Positions 32,359 through 42,859 are shown, numbered from the stretch's first letter. The stretch is 64,000 nucleotides of DNA from Bacteroidaceae bacterium (GCA_017521285.1 JAFXDG010000116.1:27559-91558), one strand, 5' to 3'. Program-made: numbers and translations. The notes: a model not told the origin generated them from the sequence alone.

Positions 32359-33735
32359 ATGAGAAAAATATTAGCTCTGATAGCAAGCCTTTTGGCTACG
32401 GCCGGTATGCTTGTGTCGTGCTTGGAAAGTGAAGAGATTGAATTGAGCAGCCATGCTTACATAGCCTCGTTCTCTATTAACGACATAAAAACTCGGGTTC
32501 CTGCCAAAACCAATGATGGCAGGGATACTACTATTGTCAAGACCACTTATGGCAAATATTACACCTTTGCCATCAATCATGTGACGGGTGAGGTCTATAA
32601 CGTTGATTCACTGCCCAAGGGGACAGATGTCACCCACGTAACAGCGGAAATCAATATCGGTGGCAGTTATGTATATTACTATCAGGATGAAGAAGCCAAA
32701 TACTTCTCTTCAAAAGACAGTATTGACTTCACCAATCCTGTCCGTTTTACAGTCTATGCAGCTGACGGGTCGGGTAGCCGAAATTACCATATCCGCCTGA
32801 ATGTGCATCAATCAGATATGGAGACATTGGCGTGGACACCCGTGGAGAACAATAATTTCCACGGTGGGCGTATGACTGCCGAGAAAATGGTGCAGCTGCG
32901 TGACCATTTGATGGTCTTTGGTGAGATGGGAGGTGTGCCTACCGTCATGGGGGGTAAACTGGATGGTAATTTTCGTTTTGCCAAAAAGGAATGGCCGCTG
33001 AAAGGTGTTGTCGGCCAAGTGGATTATTCTTCTATCGTGGCGCACGAGAATGCTGTATATCTGTTGGCTGACGGTAAGCTGTACAGTTCGATAGAGGGAG
33101 TAAACTGGACGGCAGAGTCTCCTGAGCACACCTTTGACAGGATGTTGGGAGTAGCCGATGGTAAACTTTACCTGAGCGAGGGTGGAATGATTGTGGCATG
33201 CGACCCTTATGAATGGACAACTGACAATCGTGTGGAGACTCTTACTCACAATTGGCAGACTGTGCAGACGGTGGACGAAACCTTGCTGCCCGTGAATCCT
33301 TCGATGGTAACCCTGCCGTTACGTACCAATGCCAATATTCTGCGCACGGTTCTTATTGGCAATCCCCATGCAGATGCGGGTGGCGATGTTTCCATTTGGT
33401 CAAAGCTTTCGACCGATCCGGTGTGGACATATTATAATCCCGTTGCGGGAAACGATAAGGCTTGTCCGCTGTTGGAACGCCTGACAGTGATAGGCTATGA
33501 TAATAAACTCTATGCATTTGGCGGTGCTTCCAAAGATGGAAGTGTAGAAGCATTTGAGGCTATCTACCTATCGGCAGACGGTGGAATCACTTGGCGAAAG
33601 CAAAAGAAAGACATTGTTCTTCCCGAAGAGCTGAAAGGCTACAGTGAACCTTTCGCTTGTGTGGTGGATACTGAGGAAAATATTTGGATTGTGTGCAGCG
33701 ATGGACTGATGTTCAGAGGACGCATTGGTGGCTGA
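32359..33735 (+). CDS. DUF6242 family lipoprotein
   Basis: 458 residues from MRKILALIASLLATAGMLVS; lipobox LVSC (Cys about 21). The N-terminal about 130 residues form an all-beta domain (HAYIASFSINDIKTRVP); the rest has Kelch/propeller-like repeats (HLMVFGEMGGVPTVMGGKL, NAVYLLADGKLYSSIEGVNW, NKLYAFGGASKDGS, IYLSADGGITWRKQ). Probably surface or periplasmic. It precedes porG by 36 nt and may be co-transcribed with the porG-uppS-bamA cluster. Function unknown. Confidence 0.8.
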   Translation: MRKILALIASLLATAGMLVSCLESEEIELSSHAYIASFSINDIKTRVPAKTNDGRDTTIVKTTYGKYYTFAINHVTGEVYNVDSLPKGTDVTHVTAEINIGGSYVYYYQDEEAKYFSSKDSIDFTNPVRFTVYAADGSGSRNYHIRLNVHQSDMETLAWTPVENNNFHGGRMTAEKMVQLRDHLMVFGEMGGVPTVMGGKLDGNFRFAKKEWPLKGVVGQVDYSSIVAHENAVYLLADGKLYSSIEGVNWTAESPEHTFDRMLGVADGKLYLSEGGMIVACDPYEWTTDNRVETLTHNWQTVQTVDETLLPVNPSMVTLPLRTNANILRTVLIGNPHADAGGDVSIWSKLSTDPVWTYYNPVAGNDKACPLLERLTVIGYDNKLYAFGGASKDGSVEAFEAIYLSADGGITWRKQKKDIVLPEELKGYSEPFACVVDTEENIWIVCSDGLMFRGRIGG

Positions 33736-33771
33736 TACCGGTTGGATTGACTGAGAAAAGAAGTGTGGGTG

Positions 33772-34494
33772 ATGGTTGGACATATCTCTCCTCGTGGTAA
33801 TGCATGGTTATGGTTAATGATTCTCCTGATGGGTGTACCAGTTGCTATGAATGCACAGTATGCCGACGAGGAGTACCGCATGGAAGTGGGTGCCCGGTTG
33901 GGCGGTACAGCCTATATGGGCGATGCCAACTATAATAACCCTTTCAAGGAGATGGGATTGTCGGCCGGATTGGTGGCCCGATACAACTTCAATCCGCGCA
34001 TGTCTCTGAAATGTGACATTGCTTGGGGAGAAATAGCTGGAGATACACGCACAGCCACTACACAGTTCCCCGAAGGGCAGCAAGTGAGCTTCGAGCGCAA
34101 CATTTACGATGTAGGAGTGCAGCTTGAATACAATTTTTGGCCTTATGGCAACGGGATGAGTTATCGCGAAAGCCGTCTTTTTACCCCCTATCTGATGGGT
34201 GGTTTGGGATTGACTATCGCACCAGAACCGGCAGAAGACGTAACTGCGGCTCATTTCTCATTGGGTGCAGGTGTCAAGTATAAGTTCGCTCCCCGGTGGA
34301 ACGTGGGTGTGGAGTTTGCAGTGCGCTTCACGGGAACAGACAAATTGGATGTGACTTCACTGGACGGGCTGATGCTGGAAGACCCTTTTCAAGTAAAGGG
34401 GGGCATGATGAAGAACAAGGACAGTTACACCATGATAGGAGTGACGGTGACATACGACATTTGGGCGCGATGCGACAATTGCAACCGCGACTGA
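33772..34494 (+). CDS. porG: PorG-like outer-membrane protein of the type IX secretion system (DUF6089)
   Basis: 240 residues from the ATG at 33772 (GTG at 33763 also possible). Signal peptide [19 protein letters not shown], then an eight-strand-like barrel: [19 protein letters not shown] (the typical opening), [33 protein letters not shown] and a [12 protein letters not shown] end. PorG is the barrel to which the PorK-PorN ring is attached. Gene order porG-uppS-bamA-ompH is conserved in Porphyromonas and relatives, supporting the call. The T9SS core genes are elsewhere in this window. Confidence 0.85.
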   Translation: MVGHISPRGNAWLWLMILLMGVPVAMNAQYADEEYRMEVGARLGGTAYMGDANYNNPFKEMGLSAGLVARYNFNPRMSLKCDIAWGEIAGDTRTATTQFPEGQQVSFERNIYDVGVQLEYNFWPYGNGMSYRESRLFTPYLMGGLGLTIAPEPAEDVTAAHFSLGAGVKYKFAPRWNVGVEFAVRFTGTDKLDVTSLDGLMLEDPFQVKGGMMKNKDSYTMIGVTVTYDIWARCDNCNRD

Positions 34495-34534
34495 TGCTAT
34501 TAATATAATAAGGAATAAGAAAAAACATAAGGAT

Positions 34535-35281
34535 ATGACATACAAGGAACAGTTGGATATGACCAGAATACCGGCGCACATTGCCATCATTATGGATGGT
34601 AACGGACGTTGGGCCAAATTGCGTGGTGAAGATCGCAGCAAGGGACATATACAGGGAGTGGAGACTGTAAGGAACATTGTGACCGAATCGGTAAAGTTGG
34701 GTGTGAAATACCTGACACTCTATACATTCTCTACCGAAAACTGGAATCGTCCGCAGGCTGAAGTTGCCGCCTTGATGGGATTGCTGTTTGACAATCTGAA
34801 AGACGAAATATTCATGAAGAACAACGTCGGTTTCCGGGTGGTAGGTGATATGGAACGTATGCCTAAGGAGGTGCGTGAGCGTATCGATTGGTTGGAGCAG
34901 ACCACTTCGGTAAACACTGGTATGACATTAGTGTTGGCACTCAGCTATTCTTCAAAATGGGAATTGACCCGTGTGGCCCGTTCTATTGCGGCCGATGTGG
35001 CAGCCGGTGTATTGAAGCCCGAAGAGGTGACCGAAGAAACCATCAGTTCGCGCTTGGTGACAAACTTCATGCCTGACCCTGACTTGCTGATACGTACCGG
35101 TGGTGAAGTGCGTCTGAGCAACTATTTGCTGTGGCAATGTGCCTACTCTGAATTGTACTTCTGTGATACCTTGTGGCCCGACTTTACAGAAGAGGAACTG
35201 GCAAAGGCCATCTTGAATTTCCAAGGCAAAGAGCGCCGATACGGAAAAACCAGTGAACAGGTGGCTCCGACACAGCCGTGA
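34535..35281 (+). CDS. uppS: Isoprenyl transferase (undecaprenyl diphosphate synthase) UppS
   Basis: 248 residues. Cis-prenyltransferase that builds the C55 lipid carrier for peptidoglycan and surface glycans. [16 protein letters not shown] contains the catalytic Asp and substrate residues; [31 protein letters not shown] and [18 protein letters not shown] are the other conserved regions. Normal length. Between porG and bamA. Confidence 0.94.
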   Translation: MTYKEQLDMTRIPAHIAIIMDGNGRWAKLRGEDRSKGHIQGVETVRNIVTESVKLGVKYLTLYTFSTENWNRPQAEVAALMGLLFDNLKDEIFMKNNVGFRVVGDMERMPKEVRERIDWLEQTTSVNTGMTLVLALSYSSKWELTRVARSIAADVAAGVLKPEEVTEETISSRLVTNFMPDPDLLIRTGGEVRLSNYLLWQCAYSELYFCDTLWPDFTEEELAKAILNFQGKERRYGKTSEQVAPTQP

Positions 35282-35322
35282 TATACTAACAATAGAGACG
35301 AAGTAAGACGAAACATTATACA

Positions 35323-37983
35323 ATGAGAAGAATAACTTCAATAGTGCTTCAAGTAGTTGCCTGTGTGGCGGTTTGGTGTGGCATTGCTCCACAAAAGGCT
35401 GTGGCGCAGACGACAGAAGAGAAGCAAGTGAACCCCGTAATCCTTTATTCCAATGCTGCATCGCGCAGTTATGAAATTGGAGGAATCAGTGTGAGTGGGG
35501 TGAAGAATTACGAAGACTATGTACTGATTGGACTTTCCGGACTTTCGGTGGGACAAACCGTGCGTGTGCCCGGTGATGAAATTACAAATGCGACCAAACG
35601 CTATTGGAAACATGGCCTTTTCTCGGATGTACGCATTTCGGCTGACAGTATTGTAGGGAATAAAATTTATCTGAATATTGCTTTGGCTGAACGTCCCCGT
35701 ATCTCGGAAATCAGATATCATGGAGTGAAAAAGTCGGAACGTGAAGACCTGGAAACACGCCTCGGTATGGTAAAGGGTAAGCAGATAACTCCCAACATGG
35801 TAAACCGTGCCAAGATTCTCATCAAACGTTATTTCGACGAAAAGGGATTCAAGAATGCCGATGTAGAGATTCTGCAGCGTGATGACGTTACGGCTGACAA
35901 TCAGATGATAGTGGATGTGAATATTGATAAAAAAGAGAAAATCAAGATTCACAAAATTTATATAAATGGCAATGAACAGGTCGCAGATAAGACCATCCGC
36001 AAGGCTATGAAGAAGACTCGCGAAAAGAGTACGTGGGCCAACCGTTTCCGTAACTTCTTCAAAGGCGGAAAGAAGTTCATTAATGAAAAATATGCAGAAG
36101 ACAAAGATTTCATTATAGACAAGTATAATGAATTGGGATATCGTGATGCGCAGATTCTTTCCGACAGTGTCGTGTCGTATGATGACAAATCAGTGGACAT
36201 TTATCTTAATCTGGAAGAGGGAAACAAATATTACTTGCGTAATGTATCGTGGGTTGGTAATACGGTATATACGTCGGATGCATTGAGTCAGACTTTGAAG
36301 ATGAAACGCGGCGATGTCTATAATCAAAAGAAGATGACCGAACGATTGGGTACGGACGAAGATGCAATCCAGAACCAGTATTGGAACAATGGTTATGTGT
36401 TCTTCCAGATAGACCCTGTGGAAGTGAATGTTGATGGAGACTCCATTGACGTGGAAATGCGTATGTCGGAGGGAAGTCAGGCTACTATCAATCATGTGCG
36501 AATTGCCGGTAACGACCGCCTTTACGAAGAGGTGGTGCGCCGCGAATTGCGTACCAAACCCGGTGACCTTTTCAGTAAGGCCGCTTTGGAACGTTCGTAT
36601 CGAGACATTGCCCAAATGGGACATTTCAATCAAGAAACCATCAATCCCGACGTGAAACCTAATCGGGAAGATGGAACGGTAGATATCAATTGGATGTTGG
36701 AATCAAAGGCTAACGACCAGATTGAACTTTCTGCAGGATGGGGACAAACGGGTGTGATTGGTCGTGTGAGTTTGAAGTTCACCAATTTCTCGATGGCTAA
36801 TCTTTTCAAGAAGAGCGAGAATCGCCGTGGATTCTTGCCGCAGGGTGACGGACAGACACTGACTATCAGCGGACAGACGAATGGTGATTATTACCAGTCA
36901 TACAGCGTATCGTTCTTTGACCCGTGGTTCGGTGGCAAGCGCCCCAACTCGTTCTCGGTGTCGGCCTTCTACTCCAAGCAGACCGATGTGAGCAGCAATT
37001 ACTACAATTCGGCTTACTATAACAATTATTACAACTATCTGTACGGTTACGGAAACTATAACAGCAGTTACTATAACAGCTATGAGTCGTTCTACGACCC
37101 TGACAAGTCGGTACAGATGTATGGTTTGTCTGTGATGTTCGGTAAGCGTTTGCGTTGGCCTGATGACTATTTTACCTTTACGGCAGCCCTTTCCTATCAG
37201 CGCTATGTGTTGAAGGATTGGCAGTATTTCCCTGTGACTAACGGAAAGAGTAACAATATCAGTCTGGAATTGACCCTTGCACGTAATTCGGTGGATAATC
37301 CTATCTTCCCCCGTTATGGTGCCGAATTCTCTTTCTCAGTGCAGTTGACTCCTCCCTATTCATTGTGGGATGGGGTAGATTACTCGAAGTATGCGCAGAG
37401 TGCCAGCGATCCTAATTATCAGAACGATATGAACCGGAAATACAAATGGGTTGAGTATCACAAGTGGAAGTTCAAGAGCAAGACCTATACCTCTTTGTTG
37501 AAGATTAATAAGACACCGGTATTGATGACACGCGTAGAATTCGGACTGTTGGGACACTATAACCGCTATAAGCGTTCACCGTTTGAGACCTTCTACATGG
37601 GTGGTGACGGTATGAGTGGTTATTCTTACAGTTATGCGACCGAGACCATTGCATTGCGTGGTTATGAAAACGGTTCATTGACACCCTATGGATACGAAGG
37701 CTATGCTTATTCGCGTTTGGGACTTGAACTCCGATATCCGTTGATGCTTGAAGGTTCGACCAACATTTATGCCCTTGCATTTGTTGAGGGAGGTAATGCC
37801 TGGAGCGATGTGAAGGACTTCAATCCCTTCGATATGAAGCGTTCGGCCGGTGCGGGTGTCCGTATCTTCCTGCCAATGGTGGGCTTGATGGGTATTGACT
37901 GGGCGTACGGTTTCGATAAAGTGTATGGCTCAAGCCAATACGGTGGCAGCCAGTTCCACTTCATCTTGGGACAGGAGTTCTAA
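35323..37983 (+). CDS. bamA: BamA/Omp85 outer-membrane assembly factor
   Basis: 886 residues, signal peptide then five POTRA-type repeats over roughly residues 40-450 (for example ISVSGVKNYEDYVLIGLSG, RISEIRYHGVKKSEREDLE, INHVRIAGNDRLYEEVVRRE), followed by a 16-strand barrel ending QFHFILGQEF with C-terminal Phe. It folds and inserts outer-membrane barrel proteins. An unusual Tyr/Asn-rich stretch at about residues 556-592 (NYYNSAYYNNYYNYLYGYG) probably forms a long loop. Followed by three periplasmic chaperone genes. Confidence 0.94.
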   Translation: MRRITSIVLQVVACVAVWCGIAPQKAVAQTTEEKQVNPVILYSNAASRSYEIGGISVSGVKNYEDYVLIGLSGLSVGQTVRVPGDEITNATKRYWKHGLFSDVRISADSIVGNKIYLNIALAERPRISEIRYHGVKKSEREDLETRLGMVKGKQITPNMVNRAKILIKRYFDEKGFKNADVEILQRDDVTADNQMIVDVNIDKKEKIKIHKIYINGNEQVADKTIRKAMKKTREKSTWANRFRNFFKGGKKFINEKYAEDKDFIIDKYNELGYRDAQILSDSVVSYDDKSVDIYLNLEEGNKYYLRNVSWVGNTVYTSDALSQTLKMKRGDVYNQKKMTERLGTDEDAIQNQYWNNGYVFFQIDPVEVNVDGDSIDVEMRMSEGSQATINHVRIAGNDRLYEEVVRRELRTKPGDLFSKAALERSYRDIAQMGHFNQETINPDVKPNREDGTVDINWMLESKANDQIELSAGWGQTGVIGRVSLKFTNFSMANLFKKSENRRGFLPQGDGQTLTISGQTNGDYYQSYSVSFFDPWFGGKRPNSFSVSAFYSKQTDVSSNYYNSAYYNNYYNYLYGYGNYNSSYYNSYESFYDPDKSVQMYGLSVMFGKRLRWPDDYFTFTAALSYQRYVLKDWQYFPVTNGKSNNISLELTLARNSVDNPIFPRYGAEFSFSVQLTPPYSLWDGVDYSKYAQSASDPNYQNDMNRKYKWVEYHKWKFKSKTYTSLLKINKTPVLMTRVEFGLLGHYNRYKRSPFETFYMGGDGMSGYSYSYATETIALRGYENGSLTPYGYEGYAYSRLGLELRYPLMLEGSTNIYALAFVEGGNAWSDVKDFNPFDMKRSAGAGVRIFLPMVGLMGIDWAYGFDKVYGSSQYGGSQFHFILGQEF

Positions 37984-38000
37984 ACAGATGAGTAAATAAG

Positions 38001-38018
38001 TTAATAAGTCTAATAATT
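38001..38018. repeat. 18-bp repeat (copy 1 of 2)
   Basis: TTAATAAGTCTAATAATT occurs here (between bamA and ompH) and again exactly at 40761-40778 (before metG). Flanking bases are also similar (AAGT or AACT before). It may be a remnant of another dispersed palindrome: GGAAGAGTCCAATAAACTTAA follows here. Confidence 0.55.
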
Positions 38019-38095
38019 GGAAGAGTCCAATAAACTTAATGGATTCAGACAGTCAAAAGATAAAGAAAACAATATTAATTATAATGTACGCACGT

Positions 38096-38611
38096 ATGAA
38101 AAAGTTAGTTTTGTTAGCCGTAATGGCCTGCTTGTCTGTGATGACAGCAAGTGCTCAGAAGTTTGCGTTGGTTGATATGGAATATATTCTGAAGAAGATT
38201 CCCGCTTACGAGCGTGCCAATGAACAGTTGAACCAAATCTCCAAGCGTTGGCAAGGTGAAGTGGAGGCTTTGACACAAGAGGCTCAGACCCTCTACAAGA
38301 ACTATCAGTCGGAAGCCGTATTCTTGTCAGAAGAACAGAAGACCAAGAAAGAAGAAGAAATTGTGGCCAAAGAGAAAGAGGCCAGTGAACTCAAGCGTAA
38401 ATATTTTGCTCCTGATGGTGAATTGTACAAGAAACGCGAAAGCCTGATGGCTCCCATTCAGGATGAAATCTATAATGCTGTGAAAGAGTTGGCTGATGCC
38501 AAAGGGTATTCGCTGATACTTGATCGGGCATCGGATGCAAGTATCATTTTTGCTTCACCGCGAATCGATATAAGCAATGAAGTGCTGTCAAAGTTGGGAT
38601 ATTCAGAATAA
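38096..38611 (+). CDS. OmpH/Skp family periplasmic chaperone (1 of 3)
   Basis: 171 residues from MKKLVLLAVMACLSVMTASA; two upstream in-frame ATGs only add a non-signal extension. The mature protein opens QKFALVDMEYILKKIPAYER, the OmpH start, followed by a long charged coiled coil (EEQKTKKEEEIVAKEKEASE) that makes the Skp tentacles, and ends YSLILDRASDASIIFASPRI. It holds unfolded outer-membrane proteins for BamA, whose gene is immediately upstream. Confidence 0.9.
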   Translation: MKKLVLLAVMACLSVMTASAQKFALVDMEYILKKIPAYERANEQLNQISKRWQGEVEALTQEAQTLYKNYQSEAVFLSEEQKTKKEEEIVAKEKEASELKRKYFAPDGELYKKRESLMAPIQDEIYNAVKELADAKGYSLILDRASDASIIFASPRIDISNEVLSKLGYSE

Positions 38612-38617
38612 ATTCTA

Positions 38618-38625
38618 TACTTTTG
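38618..38625 (+). promoter_or_regulatory. -7 element before the second ompH
   Basis: TACTTTTG, a full TAnnTTTG match, 7 nt after the first ompH stop and 44 nt before the second ompH start. GTTG at 38593-38596, 21 nt upstream, could serve as -33. Confidence 0.4.
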
Positions 38626-38668
38626 CAGCTTAAACACGAAATAATAATCAATTTAAAAGAATAAAACT

Positions 38669-39172
38669 ATGTTGAAAAAGTTAATTGTAGCATTGATGCT
38701 GATTATCCCCATGGGATTGTGTGCACAACAGAAATTCGGTCATGTAAACTCATCTGCCATCATTCCTTTGATGCCCGAGTACACCACTGCTCAGAATGAA
38801 ATCCAGGCATTGCAGAAGCAATACGAGGATGAAATCAAGCGTATGCAGGACGAGTTGAACAAGAAGAGTGAAGAGTTTGAGGCTCAGAAAGCCACTTTGC
38901 CTGCCAATATAGCAGAGCGTCGTCAGGCTGAGTTGCAGGAACTCCTTAACCGTATGCAACAATATTATCAAGATGGTGAGCAGCATATGCAGAAGGCTTC
39001 ATCTGAAAAGATGGGTGCCATCAGCGAGAAACTGAGAGCTGCCATTAAGGAAGTTGGTGTAGCCGGAGGATATGTGTATATTATGGATACTGCTGCCGGT
39101 GTTCCCTATATCAGTGAGACACTGAGCACTGACGTGACAGAGACAGTAAAGGCTAAGTTGGGTATCAAATAA
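38669..39172 (+). CDS. OmpH/Skp family periplasmic chaperone (2 of 3)
   Basis: 167 residues; signal peptide LIVALMLIIPMGLCAQ, mature start KFGHVNSSAIIPLMPEYTTA, a central coiled coil (KQYEDEIKRMQDELNKKSEE) and C-terminal YVYIMDTAAGVPYISETLS. Same fold and role as the first copy but about half of the residues differ by eye. Its stop overlaps the next start by one base (TAATG), so the two downstream copies are translated together. Confidence 0.9.
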   Translation: MLKKLIVALMLIIPMGLCAQQKFGHVNSSAIIPLMPEYTTAQNEIQALQKQYEDEIKRMQDELNKKSEEFEAQKATLPANIAERRQAELQELLNRMQQYYQDGEQHMQKASSEKMGAISEKLRAAIKEVGVAGGYVYIMDTAAGVPYISETLSTDVTETVKAKLGIK

Positions 39173-39765
39173 TGATAGGCGTGAGTAAAAAACTGTTGTG
39201 GGTGTTTCTCTTCTTGCTCCCATTGTGTGTTCATGCCCAGCAGGATTCGTTGGCTGTAAGTAGTGAACCGGTGGAGCAAGTGGAAGAAGGCGAACTGCAA
39301 CCCCTGTTGAAACCGAAATTCGGTTTCTTGAGCTATTCAACTGTTATCCGTCTGATGCCAGAGTATGCTCAGGCACAGGAAAAATTGGACTTGTTACAGA
39401 AACGCTATGACGAAGAACTGATTCGTGCGGACAAAGAGTTTAACTTAAAGTTTGCAGAGTTTCTGGAAGGACAGAAGACTTTTCCTGAGAACATCTTGTT
39501 GAAACGGCAGAAGGAACTACAGGAGCTGATGGAGAAGAGCATTCAGTTCAAGAGCGAATTGAAAACGCTGTTGGAGCAGGCTCGTAAGGATTTCTCTACA
39601 CCGATAGAAGAGCGATTGAATGCTATCATCGGTCAAGTGGCCCAGCAGTTGCAACTTGAATATGTGCTCAACACTGACAACAACACCTATCCTTACATCA
39701 ATAAGGATGCAGGCGTAGATATTACTGAATTGGTAAAAGCTGCTTTTGCGACACCAGCTATGTAA
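39172..39765 (+). CDS. OmpH/Skp family periplasmic chaperone (3 of 3)
   Basis: 197 residues. Signal peptide LLWVFLFLLPLCVHAQ, then an extra about 30-residue acidic segment (SSEPVEQVEEGELQPLLK) before the usual start FGFLSYSTVIRLMPEYAQAQ, a feature absent from the other two copies. Coiled coil KRYDEELIRADKEFNLKFAE and the conserved end LEYVLNTDNNTYPYINKDAG. Translationally coupled to the second copy. Confidence 0.88.
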   Translation: MIGVSKKLLWVFLFLLPLCVHAQQDSLAVSSEPVEQVEEGELQPLLKPKFGFLSYSTVIRLMPEYAQAQEKLDLLQKRYDEELIRADKEFNLKFAEFLEGQKTFPENILLKRQKELQELMEKSIQFKSELKTLLEQARKDFSTPIEERLNAIIGQVAQQLQLEYVLNTDNNTYPYINKDAGVDITELVKAAFATPAM

Positions 39766-39801
39766 TATGGATGCGTGTCAGTTTCCCTACGCATAACCTA
39801 T

Positions 39802-39857
39802 AGAATGCCAATGACACGGATGACCCTTTGCTTGCGTCATCTGTGTCATCGGCATCT
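39802..39857. repeat. Palindrome related to the CGGATGACGC repeat family
   Basis: ATGCCAATGACACGGATGAC pairs with GTCATCTGTGTCATCGGCAT around an about 11-nt loop (three mismatches). The core CACGGATGAC/GTCATCTGTGTCA is shared with the AGACGCGGATGACGC family. It lies 36 nt after the third ompH stop and 14 nt before the murI start. Confidence 0.7.
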
Positions 39858-39871
39858 AATGAGAAGTGTGC

Positions 39872-40738
39872 ATGACGGTATCCCTCATTTGTTTTAAGTC
39901 TTATTTATTTCCCGTGCATCCCGGTCCTATTGGAATCTTTGACTCAGGATATGGCGGACTGACCATCCTTCAGCAAATCCGCCGTGCGATGCCCCAATAC
40001 GATTATATCTATTTGGGCGACAATGCCCGTACCCCTTACGGTACCCGTTCGTTTGAGGTTGTGTATGAGTTTACCCGCCAAGCCGTAGAGCATCTGTTTG
40101 GGATGGGATGCCATTTAGTGGTGTTGGCTTGTAACACTGCGTCGGCAAAAGCTTTGCGCAGTGTGCAACAAAACGATTTGGAGCGTCTTGACCCTAATCG
40201 TCGTGTGTTGGGGATTATTCGTCCTACGGTAGAAAGTATAGGAGGGCTGACCCGTTCACGTCATGTGGGAATCTTAGCTACGGAAGGTACTATCCTGTCT
40301 GCTTCTTATCCGTTGGAAATAAAAAAACTGTTTCCCGATATTGTAGTCACTGGGCAGGCTTGTCCCTTATGGGTGCCGTTGGTGGAGAACAATGAAGCTA
40401 CTTCGCCCGGTGCAGATTATTTTGTCAGGAAATACATTGATGCTCTGTTGGGAAAAGATCCGCTGATAGATACTGTCATTCTGGGTTGTACCCATTATCC
40501 TCTGTTGTTAGAGAAAATCAGAGCATATATGCCCGCTGGTATCCAAGTCATATGTCAGGGTGAATATGTGGCGGCCAGCTTGCAGGACTACTTGAAGCGT
40601 CATCCTGAGATGGATCGGCGTTGTTCACAGGGAGGTCAATGTAACTTTTACACTACCGAATCGGTAGAGAAGTTTATAGGTTCGGCCAGTTTGTTCTTGC
40701 AAGAGACAATCGAAGTGCGGCATACTACGTTAGGATGA
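39872..40738 (+). CDS. murI: Glutamate racemase MurI
   Basis: 288 residues from the ATG (GTG at 39866 possible). Supplies D-glutamate for peptidoglycan. GPIGIFDSGYGGLTILQQI holds the conserved Asp; the catalytic cysteines are in VVLACNTASAKAL and VILGCTHYPLLLEKI. The leading about 15 residues (MTVSLICFKSYLFPVH) are longer than usual; no alternative start lies closer to GPIGIFDSG. Confidence 0.93.
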   Translation: MTVSLICFKSYLFPVHPGPIGIFDSGYGGLTILQQIRRAMPQYDYIYLGDNARTPYGTRSFEVVYEFTRQAVEHLFGMGCHLVVLACNTASAKALRSVQQNDLERLDPNRRVLGIIRPTVESIGGLTRSRHVGILATEGTILSASYPLEIKKLFPDIVVTGQACPLWVPLVENNEATSPGADYFVRKYIDALLGKDPLIDTVILGCTHYPLLLEKIRAYMPAGIQVICQGEYVAASLQDYLKRHPEMDRRCSQGGQCNFYTTESVEKFIGSASLFLQETIEVRHTTLG

Positions 40739-40760
40739 GATTAACTCTTAGTCAGTCAAC

Positions 40761-40778
40761 TTAATAAGTCTAATAATT
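40761..40778. repeat. 18-bp repeat (copy 2 of 2)
   Basis: TTAATAAGTCTAATAATT, identical to 38001-38018, here 23 nt upstream of the metG start. Confidence 0.55.
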
Positions 40779-40801
40779 AAAAACAAGCATAAATAAAAAC
40801 T

Positions 40802-42859
40802 ATGGAAAAGAAATTCAAGCGAACGACCGTCACTTCGGCATTGCCTTATGCTAACGGTCCTGTGCACATTGGTCATTTGGCCGGTGTATATGTTCCTGCC
40901 GACATATATGTACGTTACTTGCGTCTCAAAGGCGAGGATGTACTCTTTATCGGTGGCTCTGATGAGCACGGTGTACCCGTCACTATCCGTGCCAAGAAGG
41001 AGGGATGTACTCCGCAAGATGTGGTTGACCGCTACCATGGCATCATCAAGAATGCATTTGCCGATTTCGGTATTTCATTCGATGTATATTCACGCACTAC
41101 GTCGAAGACTCACCATCAGTTGGCCAGCGACTTCTTCAAAAAACTTTATGAAGATGGGAAGTTCGTTGAAATGGAGAGTGAGCAGTTTTATGACGAAGGA
41201 GCCAAACAATTCCTCAGTGACCGCAATATCATGGGACAATGTCCTCGTTGTATGGCCGAAGGGGCTTATGGTGACCAGTGCGAGAAATGCGGAAGTACCC
41301 TTTCTCCCGATGAACTGATTAATCCGGTAAATGCCCTCACTGGTAATCCGTTGGTAAAGAAGCCTACCAAACATTGGTATCTGCCCCTTGATGCTCATCA
41401 GCCTTGGCTGGAAGAGTGGATTTTGCAGGGACATAAGGAATGGCGAACCAATGTGTATGGTCAGTGCAAGAGTTGGTTGGACGCTGGTTTGAAGCCTCGT
41501 GCCGTGACGCGTGACCTTGAGTGGGGTATCCCCGTGCCTGTGGAAGGTGCTGAAGGTAAGGTGCTCTATGTGTGGTTCGATGCTCCCATTGGTTATATCA
41601 GCAACACCAAGGAACTTTGTGATGCTCATCCCGAGAAGGGAAGTTGGGAAACTTGGTGGAAAGATCCCGAAACACGCCTTGTACACTTCATTGGTAAGGA
41701 CAATATTGTGTTCCATTGTATCGTTTTCCCTGCTATGTTGAAGGCTGAAGGCAGCTACATATTGCCTGACAATGTGCCCAGCAATGAGTTCTTGAACTTG
41801 GAGGGTGACAAGATTTCTACCAGCCGCAATTGGGCCGTATGGTTGCACGAGTATCTGGTGGACTTCCCTGGCAAGCAGGATGTGTTGCGCTATGTGCTTA
41901 CCGCCAATGCGCCCGAAACGAAAGATAACGACTTCACTTGGAAGGATTTCCAGGCACGCAATAATAACGAGTTGGTGGCTGTATATGGTAATTTTGTGAA
42001 TCGTGCCCTTCAACTGACCCAGAAGTATTACGATGGTGTGGTGCCTGCTCCGGGTGAATTGACGGAGTATGACCAAGAGACGTTGGCTGAGTTCAAGGAT
42101 GTGAAGGAGAAGGTGGAGCGTCTGCTCGATAACTTCAAATTCCGTGATGCACAGAAGGAAGCGATGAACTTGGCTCGTATTGGTAATAAGTATATTGCAG
42201 ATTGTGAACCGTGGAAAGTTATCAAGACTGACCCTGAGCGTGTGAAGACTATCATTTACATCTCTTTGCAGCTTACCGCCAATTTGGCAATTGCTTTTGA
42301 GCCTTTCTTGCCTTTCAGTAGTGAAAAATTGCGTGGTATGTTGAATATGCCTACCTTCGAGTGGGATTCGTTGGGCAATACTGATATTCTGCCCGTTGGC
42401 CATCAGTTGGCAGCTCCCGCCTTGCTCTTCGAGAAGATTGAGGATGCCACTATTGATGCCCAAATGCAACGTTTGGAGGAAATCAAGAAAGCAAATGAGG
42501 CGGCTGCTTACAAAGCTAATCCCATCAAGCCTACCATTGCTTTCGAAGATTTCGAGAAACTCGACATCCGTGTCGGTACAGTGCTTGAGTGTGAGCGCGT
42601 GCCCAAGATGAAGAAACTCTTGAAATTCAAGATCGCAGACGGTTTGCAAGACCGTACCATTGTGAGCGGTATTGCCGAGCATTACGCTCCTGAAGAACTT
42701 GTAGGCAAGCAAGTGCTTTTCATCGCCAACTTGGCTCCTCGTCAATTTAAGAATGGCCTTGTGAGTGAGGGAATGATTCTCAGTGCCGAGAACTTCGATG
42801 GTTCATTGGCCGTGACTTCCCTGTTGAAGGAGGTAAAACCCGGTAGTGAGGTGAAATAA
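40802..42859 (+). CDS. metG: Methionyl-tRNA synthetase MetG
   Basis: 685 residues. Class I synthetase: HIGH motif in [16 protein letters not shown], zinc knuckles [18 protein letters not shown], and the KMSKS equivalent in [10 protein letters not shown]. The C-terminal about 110 residues ([20 protein letters not shown] onward) form an EMAP/Trbp111-type tRNA-binding domain that dimerises. Standard long form for Bacteroidetes. Confidence 0.95.
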   Translation: MEKKFKRTTVTSALPYANGPVHIGHLAGVYVPADIYVRYLRLKGEDVLFIGGSDEHGVPVTIRAKKEGCTPQDVVDRYHGIIKNAFADFGISFDVYSRTTSKTHHQLASDFFKKLYEDGKFVEMESEQFYDEGAKQFLSDRNIMGQCPRCMAEGAYGDQCEKCGSTLSPDELINPVNALTGNPLVKKPTKHWYLPLDAHQPWLEEWILQGHKEWRTNVYGQCKSWLDAGLKPRAVTRDLEWGIPVPVEGAEGKVLYVWFDAPIGYISNTKELCDAHPEKGSWETWWKDPETRLVHFIGKDNIVFHCIVFPAMLKAEGSYILPDNVPSNEFLNLEGDKISTSRNWAVWLHEYLVDFPGKQDVLRYVLTANAPETKDNDFTWKDFQARNNNELVAVYGNFVNRALQLTQKYYDGVVPAPGELTEYDQETLAEFKDVKEKVERLLDNFKFRDAQKEAMNLARIGNKYIADCEPWKVIKTDPERVKTIIYISLQLTANLAIAFEPFLPFSSEKLRGMLNMPTFEWDSLGNTDILPVGHQLAAPALLFEKIEDATIDAQMQRLEEIKKANEAAAYKANPIKPTIAFEDFEKLDIRVGTVLECERVPKMKKLLKFKIADGLQDRTIVSGIAEHYAPEELVGKQVLFIANLAPRQFKNGLVSEGMILSAENFDGSLAVTSLLKEVKPGSEVK

